Source: JABJPE01 sp036340215 (GTDB taxonomy: Bacteria; Pseudomonadota; Gammaproteobacteria; Comchoanobacterales; Comchoanobacteraceae). Taken from it: DNA of 12,798 nt. The stretch is taken from positions 1 through 12,798 of the forward strand of contig JAYYZF010000039.1 of NCBI GenBank assembly GCA_036340215.1, in the 5' to 3' direction. The first letter of the stretch is position 1. Each line of letters opens with the position of its first letter. Of the stretch, positions 7,856 to 12,798 are shown in pieces. The translations under genes were made by a program, and so were the position numbers. A model generated the notes under the pieces. It saw only the letters and a program-made list of their open reading frames with translations, did not search any database and was not told the origin of the DNA.

Positions 7856-7861
7856 TATACT
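7856..7861 (+). promoter_or_regulatory. Candidate -10 element for the giant reading frame
   Basis: TATACT (5 of 6 to consensus) lies 28 bases before the start codon. No convincing -35 is seen at 17 bases; the palindrome occupies that place, which would suit an activator-dependent or repressed promoter. Weak evidence. Confidence 0.3.
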
Positions 7862-7877
7862 TGCATGTCGTGAATTC

Positions 7878-7881
7878 AAGG
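7878..7881 (+). promoter_or_regulatory. Ribosome binding site of the giant reading frame
   Basis: AAGG lies 8 bases before ATG 7890. It is the only start with such a site near the beginning of the open frame, so it supports this ATG. Confidence 0.55.
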
Positions 7882-7889
7882 TTATACAT

Positions 7890-10800
7890 ATGAAAAACAA
7901 CAATAGTAGCACATCTCAAGATGATAGCACTTACCTTATCTCTCTAGATAATTGCTTAAGCGCTCAACACAATGATGTAGACAATCTGGATCCGGAATAT
8001 TTAGACACTGGTGAAGAGACTGGAAAACTAGATGAAGAAATACAATATTTGTTACTAGATAATACTTATGACGCTGAAAACTGCCCTCTATCTGAAAGTG
8101 ACATTACAATTTTATTAAAATTGTTAAAAACAAAGTCTGATCAATATAATCAGCAGCAAGACAAGAATACTAGCGTCCTTTACTCTGTTAGTAATTCTGA
8201 CGTGGAGCAATTATTCCAAATAATAAACTTAAAACAAGAAATTATAAATAAAACCATAAACATGAATAAAAATCATAGATTTTTGATACCATATTGTCTT
8301 GATAATAACTTTCATTGGAATCTACTAGATATTGATATTACAACCGACGTAAAGACTGAAAATACGAAAGTGATATGTCAAATGTGGGATACAGATGGCA
8401 AGGCTAAGCCTTTAGAGATATCTTTATTTAAGAAACTGACTAATTTATTTGGGGAAATAGAAAGTTTACCAAACGTAGAATGCACAAATTTAAAAGATTC
8501 ATATGCATACCTTCCTGATTTACAGTACAATAATAATTGTGGAATTGTCATAGCACTGTTTGCACACTATTTTTTGTATGAATATAGTAATTGGGAAGAT
8601 ATAGATAATTTAATCAGTGGCTCAACAACGTCTGATTTAAATTTATCAGAAACAGAGTTTTCAAATCCAAAATTCACTCTTAGACAAAAAGTAAATAAAT
8701 TAATTAAAGAAAATTGCAACCAAGAAGACAAAACAAATTATTGCAACTTAGAAAGAGCAAATATAAATAATGTCACGATTACAGACTTTGAATTTAATAC
8801 AACTAAACCTGCTCACATTAAAATAAAAGAAAAATTACAATCAATTAGTTTCGAAAACATACTGAGCCTGTATAACAGTACTAGTAACAATGTAGATATG
8901 GATGCCATAAGAGAGTTAGCAACAAGTATAAAATACACTAAAGATAATATTGACTTTATTTTCAAAGATTCACTACACGAAGAATTAAATCCTATAGCTG
9001 TAAATGCTATAAACAAAGTATTTACTGAGAGAAATAGTGCCATAGATTCTATTAACTCCACTAGTAATAATCTTCCAGGAATAATTGATACTAGAAACAA
9101 TATACAAAATATTGGTATGCAAGAAAGCTTTGAGAATGATAATCAACAAAATATAAGCAATATAAGCCCACGTAAGTCAAAGCAAGCAAAAAATAACTTG
9201 TACTCAACAGAATCTGGCCCCTCCTTCAATTTAACAACTATGAAAAACGAGCTAGCTGGAGTTATAGACAATAGTGGCACAATCCTAAATTACGAGTTTA
9301 CGGAAAAGCAAAGTGATAATATTCACAAAGTACTGAGAGAAATGTTAAGTAAAAAGTTTCTCTATAATCACCAAGCTGATGCAGTCATCCTTGCAATTGC
9401 TGCAAACTTTAATAAAACAGGATTTTTACTTGCAGATGCACCGGGAATTGGTAAGACTAGAACTATTATAGCTCTATCATACCTATACAAAGTTCTCGAA
9501 GAAAAAAACACAGATAGTTTAGCTATAATTTGTGTGCAAAATCAGGCTCAAAAAGAGTTTTTTCAGAGAGAGATAAAAGTACTCTCAGAATCATTAAACA
9601 AAGACTCAATATCTGATCTGAAAGTCCTTACAAAGTCAGAAATTAGTAAAGATGAAAATAGTGATGACCTAAGCAAATGTCTAATTTTAACGATCGATGA
9701 AGTACATAATTTTTACACCCAACAAGATATAATCAATAGTTTAAATGAAAAAAAAGATACTAGTTTAAAAAAACTTATGGGCAAAATTAACAGAGAAAAT
9801 ACCGGTTTAGTTCTAGCTTCAGCAACGCCAACACATAACCTTGAAGAAACAAAGTTAATTTTACGGTTAATATTTCCATATAATAAACCAGCAAAAGTTG
9901 AGCAGATATTAAGTGCAAAAGATGATTCGACACTTAGTAAAAACATTTCATACTTACTACCGCCCTTACTTTCAGAATATGGAGTTATTGTAACGAGGAT
10001 GCTAAGAGATAACGCTTATATTTCAGAAGGGTTTGGGTATAACCAACAAAAAAAATATTTACTTGAACAAATATTAACAGACGAAATTAAAGACAAATTA
10101 GAGGAATATAACAAAATTATAAGTGAAATAAATAATATCAGATCCCAACTACATACACATAATAAACCGCTAATCTTTAACCTTGTATTCTTTTCCCTAG
10201 TTAATCGTTTGCAAGATGATATTTTAATAAGGTATAAAATTGCAGAAACCAGGAAAGCAAGAGAAGTAAATAAAGAGTATAGATGTATTATATGCATTAA
10301 TGAGTACAATGATCGTGCAGTAATAACATCGTTAAAGAAATCATTAGGAAAAAACAACCTAAGTAATATTAATTTAGGTAATCTAGAGAAATATTACAAT
10401 GACTTTCAGTTAATCACAAAAAAGTCATTTGATAGTGGCCAGAATGACGTTACATTTAATCCAGCTACTATAGACGCTAAAATGGGGATTGTTGTCTTAA
10501 CAAGGAAAGAACTGACAGGAACAAATAAAAACACCCTGCTTACTAATAATAACCCTGTTTTTAGAAACGCTAATTTTCATCTTGAATTATGTCATATAGG
10601 TCATGCAAGAAGTGAAGTAGAGCTTGATCAAGCTAGTGGACGTTTAACCAGGGCTAGTAATGCAGATGATGTAGAGTATGGAAAACACTACTCGGTGTCT
10701 CAAATAAATTTTGCAAGATTTTCTAGCAGAAATCACGATGACCAAAGATTACACCTGCAATCATTCAAAAATTTCACAACTAATCAGGGAAAATTACAAA

Positions 10801-12798
10801 AAATTTTAGAATATGCATCAAATCAGCAACAAAAAATATCTGAAATATTTGGGAAGAATGTAAGTAAAGATAGATTATTACTGGAAACAATGTTTTTGCA
10901 AACTGAGCATGTCAAAAAGTTTGACTTGTTTTTAACTAGTCTTGAGAGACAAATTCAAATCTATGAAGATAATATCTTAAAACAAGAAAGAGACTTAATT
11001 TATGATGATGATGGGATTGTTTTTATAACTAAAAACAATGATGACTCAGATAATAAGAGCACCAACATAATATGTGATATACAAGCAAGTAATAATTTTC
11101 TATTTATATTTAACATGATGTTTGAATCTCAGCCTAACTATATCAGTGATAATAACAAGAATACCTTCGTGTGTTGGAATATTCGGAAAACAAGATTTGA
11201 CAAAATAAGTTCTCTTCTAAATCCAGAAATTTTACACATAATTGCTCATAAGTTTAACCAAAACTCTGCTTTATCAGTAATGGATTTATTACAAAAGGAA
11301 TCAACAAGTGGTATAAATGACCATAGTTTGGATACTACGCGAGGCATAACTTCTAATAGAGGCAATACTACGTTTAATAGTATAAATAATAGACATCAAA
11401 ACCAGCCTGCACATAAAAGAAAATTTATTCAAAGTAACTCTGAAAAACAATACATTCCTCCGCGCAGCATGAATAAAAGAACAAAAGATGAGTCTGAAGC
11501 TAGAATCAGACATCAAGAAAATATAAGTAGAAATTCAAGCATAAATTATGAAGACTATGATCACTTTAGTACATGCAGAGAGTATGATGCTTTAATGACA
11601 GAATACTTAAATTCAAACCATAATTTTGAAAATTGTCTTGGAAATTTTTTAGTTAGTTCAGGCTACGAAAAATTAGGAAAAATAAATGGAATTACCCATG
11701 GAGGTCTTAATATATACCATTATTTTGTGAAGAATAATAATGAATTTGGTACACTAAAGTACTTAAAACAAGCCGAAGAATATAGAAAAGCTACACAAGA
11801 AACAGAATATAATTGGCTGGGAATATTAACATCAATGAATGATGGCCATGCTTCACCTTACAGAGGCTGGAGCCTTTTACATTTTGCAGTTTATGAAAGT
11901 GATCTCGAATCTGTAACTTATATATGTCAGGAAGCACAACAGATAATCAATCTAAAAACAAAAGACAACTTTCAAGACAATTCAACCGCTTTACATATTG
12001 CCTTTTCAACCTTAAACGAAGAACATAACAAAAACAAAAAAAATAAAGATTCGAATAAGATTAATGTTACTGTAAATATTATAAAAACTTTACTAAAAAA
12101 TGGAGCAGATCCTCAGATACTCGAAAAAACATACCGCGGACAAAACAAGCACATCACTGATCTTTGCTCTACTGATATAATTCAGAAATATTTTAGTACA
12201 GAAAAAGAACTTGTGGAAAAACTTCTTACAAGAAACAGAGATAGACAAGCACACACTGCGAGAGATCATGGTGAGCATAGCAATTCAGACGTATCAAGTG
12301 ACTCTGAATCATTTCATAATCTCTATATATTACAACAAGCCGCAGCTAATATCTTGCAACAAGGTAATAGCTTAAATCACTTAACTAAAGAACTTGGAAA
12401 AGCTAATGCTAAAGAAGATGTCCTAAAAGAAAACAGTAGTACGAGAAAACAAGAAGCTAACATAGGCAATGATTATTTTCTTCATAATTTCAGAAAGTCT
12501 ATTGAAAATGAGTTAGAAAAACAAAAAGCAGAGCAAGAAGCTAGGAAAATTAGAATAGATGATTTATTACGAAGAGATATCAATACAACAGATACAAACA
12601 CATATGAGATTCTCACAGAACTTATTGATATTTTTATCAGTTTAACTCCACATGAAAAAGATTTAAAAAGCGCTGTGTTGGAGAAAATATACTCGATTTG
12701 CATTGAAAAAAAACCAGTTTTATTCAACCCCTACAATCAAAAACTAGTAGATTTTCTGAGATCTCTCTGCAATGAAGACAAAAAAAGATTCATAGATA
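7890..12798 (+). CDS. Giant multidomain protein: Ulp1-like protease, SF2 helicase, ankyrin repeats (3' end beyond window)
   Basis: A single open frame of 1636 codons runs off the window without a stop. Reading it by eye I see, in order: an acidic, Asn-rich N-terminus; a clan CE (C48/Ulp1-like) cysteine protease with His142-Trp143, Asp167, Gln212 and Cys217-Gly218; a variable linker (about 260-465); an SF2 helicase core, with Gln495 in a Q-motif-like YNHQ, motif I LADAPGIGKT (514-523, Lys522), DEVH (603-606), SAT (644-646), second RecA lobe from about 797, GIVVLTRKELTGTN (866-879) and QxxGRxxR (914-921); a polar linker with basic clusters KRK (1176-1178) and KRTK (1196-1199); ankyrin-like repeats (about 1271-1293, 1326-1358, 1364-1414); and a charged helix (1539-1562). 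There is no signal peptide or membrane helix. I infer a secreted host-directed effector; a defence role is the alternative. The overall protein has no name I recognise. Confidence 0.9.
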   Translation, partial: MKNNNSSTSQDDSTYLISLDNCLSAQHNDVDNLDPEYLDTGEETGKLDEEIQYLLLDNTYDAENCPLSESDITILLKLLKTKSDQYNQQQDKNTSVLYSVSNSDVEQLFQIINLKQEIINKTINMNKNHRFLIPYCLDNNFHWNLLDIDITTDVKTENTKVICQMWDTDGKAKPLEISLFKKLTNLFGEIESLPNVECTNLKDSYAYLPDLQYNNNCGIVIALFAHYFLYEYSNWEDIDNLISGSTTSDLNLSETEFSNPKFTLRQKVNKLIKENCNQEDKTNYCNLERANINNVTITDFEFNTTKPAHIKIKEKLQSISFENILSLYNSTSNNVDMDAIRELATSIKYTKDNIDFIFKDSLHEELNPIAVNAINKVFTERNSAIDSINSTSNNLPGIIDTRNNIQNIGMQESFENDNQQNISNISPRKSKQAKNNLYSTESGPSFNLTTMKNELAGVIDNSGTILNYEFTEKQSDNIHKVLREMLSKKFLYNHQADAVILAIAANFNKTGFLLADAPGIGKTRTIIALSYLYKVLEEKNTDSLAIICVQNQAQKEFFQREIKVLSESLNKDSISDLKVLTKSEISKDENSDDLSKCLILTIDEVHNFYTQQDIINSLNEKKDTSLKKLMGKINRENTGLVLASATPTHNLEETKLILRLIFPYNKPAKVEQILSAKDDSTLSKNISYLLPPLLSEYGVIVTRMLRDNAYISEGFGYNQQKKYLLEQILTDEIKDKLEEYNKIISEINNIRSQLHTHNKPLIFNLVFFSLVNRLQDDILIRYKIAETRKAREVNKEYRCIICINEYNDRAVITSLKKSLGKNNLSNINLGNLEKYYNDFQLITKKSFDSGQNDVTFNPATIDAKMGIVVLTRKELTGTNKNTLLTNNNPVFRNANFHLELCHIGHARSEVELDQASGRLTRASNADDVEYGKHYSVSQINFARFSSRNHDDQRLHLQSFKNFTTNQGKLQKILEYASNQQQKISEIFGKNVSKDRLLLETMFLQTEHVKKFDLFLTSLERQIQIYEDNILKQERDLIYDDDGIVFITKNNDDSDNKSTNIICDIQASNNFLFIFNMMFESQPNYISDNNKNTFVCWNIRKTRFDKISSLLNPEILHIIAHKFNQNSALSVMDLLQKESTSGINDHSLDTTRGITSNRGNTTFNSINNRHQNQPAHKRKFIQSNSEKQYIPPRSMNKRTKDESEARIRHQENISRNSSINYEDYDHFSTCREYDALMTEYLNSNHNFENCLGNFLVSSGYEKLGKINGITHGGLNIYHYFVKNNNEFGTLKYLKQAEEYRKATQETEYNWLGILTSMNDGHASPYRGWSLLHFAVYESDLESVTYICQEAQQIINLKTKDNFQDNSTALHIAFSTLNEEHNKNKKNKDSNKINVTVNIIKTLLKNGADPQILEKTYRGQNKHITDLCSTDIIQKYFSTEKELVEKLLTRNRDRQAHTARDHGEHSNSDVSSDSESFHNLYILQQAAANILQQGNSLNHLTKELGKANAKEDVLKENSSTRKQEANIGNDYFLHNFRKSIENELEKQKAEQEARKIRIDDLLRRDINTTDTNTYEILTELIDIFISLTPHEKDLKSAVLEKIYSICIEKKPVLFNPYNQKLVDFLRSLCNEDKKRFID

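Noticed and set aside
8813..9100. Minus-strand open frames within the giant gene (also at 9713-9946, 10016-10357, 11301-11516, 12093-12278, 12482-12727)
   Set aside because: All lie opposite the continuous plus-strand frame that carries ordered helicase, protease and ankyrin motifs; their Leu/Ser/Phe-rich sequence is typical of antisense of Lys/Asn/Glu codons.
7890..12798. Giant reading frame as a decaying pseudogene
   Set aside because: No stop or frameshift was seen in 1636 codons despite the AT-rich, stop-prone composition, and catalytic residues of both enzymatic modules are kept.
7735..12798. CRISPR array, tRNA or insertion sequence near the giant gene
   Set aside because: No spaced repeats, cloverleaf, terminal inverted repeats or transposase fragments were seen on either strand.

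Overview
The window is AT-rich chromosomal DNA. It most likely comes from a host-associated gammaproteobacterium, something like the Legionellales or the Francisella/Fastidiosibacter neighbourhood. That placement is an inference from two things: the ccmE-ccmF-ccmG-ccmH gene order, which is typical of gammaproteobacterial System I cytochrome c maturation loci, and a very large eukaryotic-like protein gene at the right end. No rRNA or other taxonomic marker is present, so the placement is tentative.

Left half, minus strand (69-4737): a tightly packed ccmE, ccmF, ccmG(dsbE), ccmH operon is followed, 47 bases downstream, by gltA (type II citrate synthase). The ccm genes overlap by 4 bases or are separated by 4 bases, so they are probably translationally coupled. 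gltA appears to have its own promoter inside the 3' end of ccmH. The ccm block makes the haem lyase branch of cytochrome c biogenesis: CcmE as haem chaperone, CcmF as haem lyase, CcmG and CcmH as apocytochrome thiol reductants. ccmA, ccmB, ccmC and ccmD are not next to it. Strikingly, CcmE lacks the HDENY motif whose histidine normally binds haem covalently, and the haem-facing WWD segment of CcmF and the CxxC of CcmG are also non-standard.

Middle (4738-7735): a divergent intergenic region is followed by a plus-strand APC-family amino acid permease. This converges, with only 9 bases between stop codons, on a minus-strand Bcr/CflA-type MFS drug or metabolite exporter.

Right end (7736-12798): after a second divergent intergenic region containing a perfect TTAAGG-TTT-CCTTAA palindrome, one uninterrupted reading frame runs from ATG 7890 past the window edge (at least 1636 codons). 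My reading of it gives an N-terminal Ulp1/C48-like (clan CE) cysteine protease, an SF2 helicase/translocase core with SNF2-like motif I, a basic disordered linker, two to three ankyrin repeats and a C-terminal charged helical region. This looks like a host-directed effector that could remove ubiquitin-like modifiers and act on nucleic acid or chromatin. It is the most interesting item in the window.
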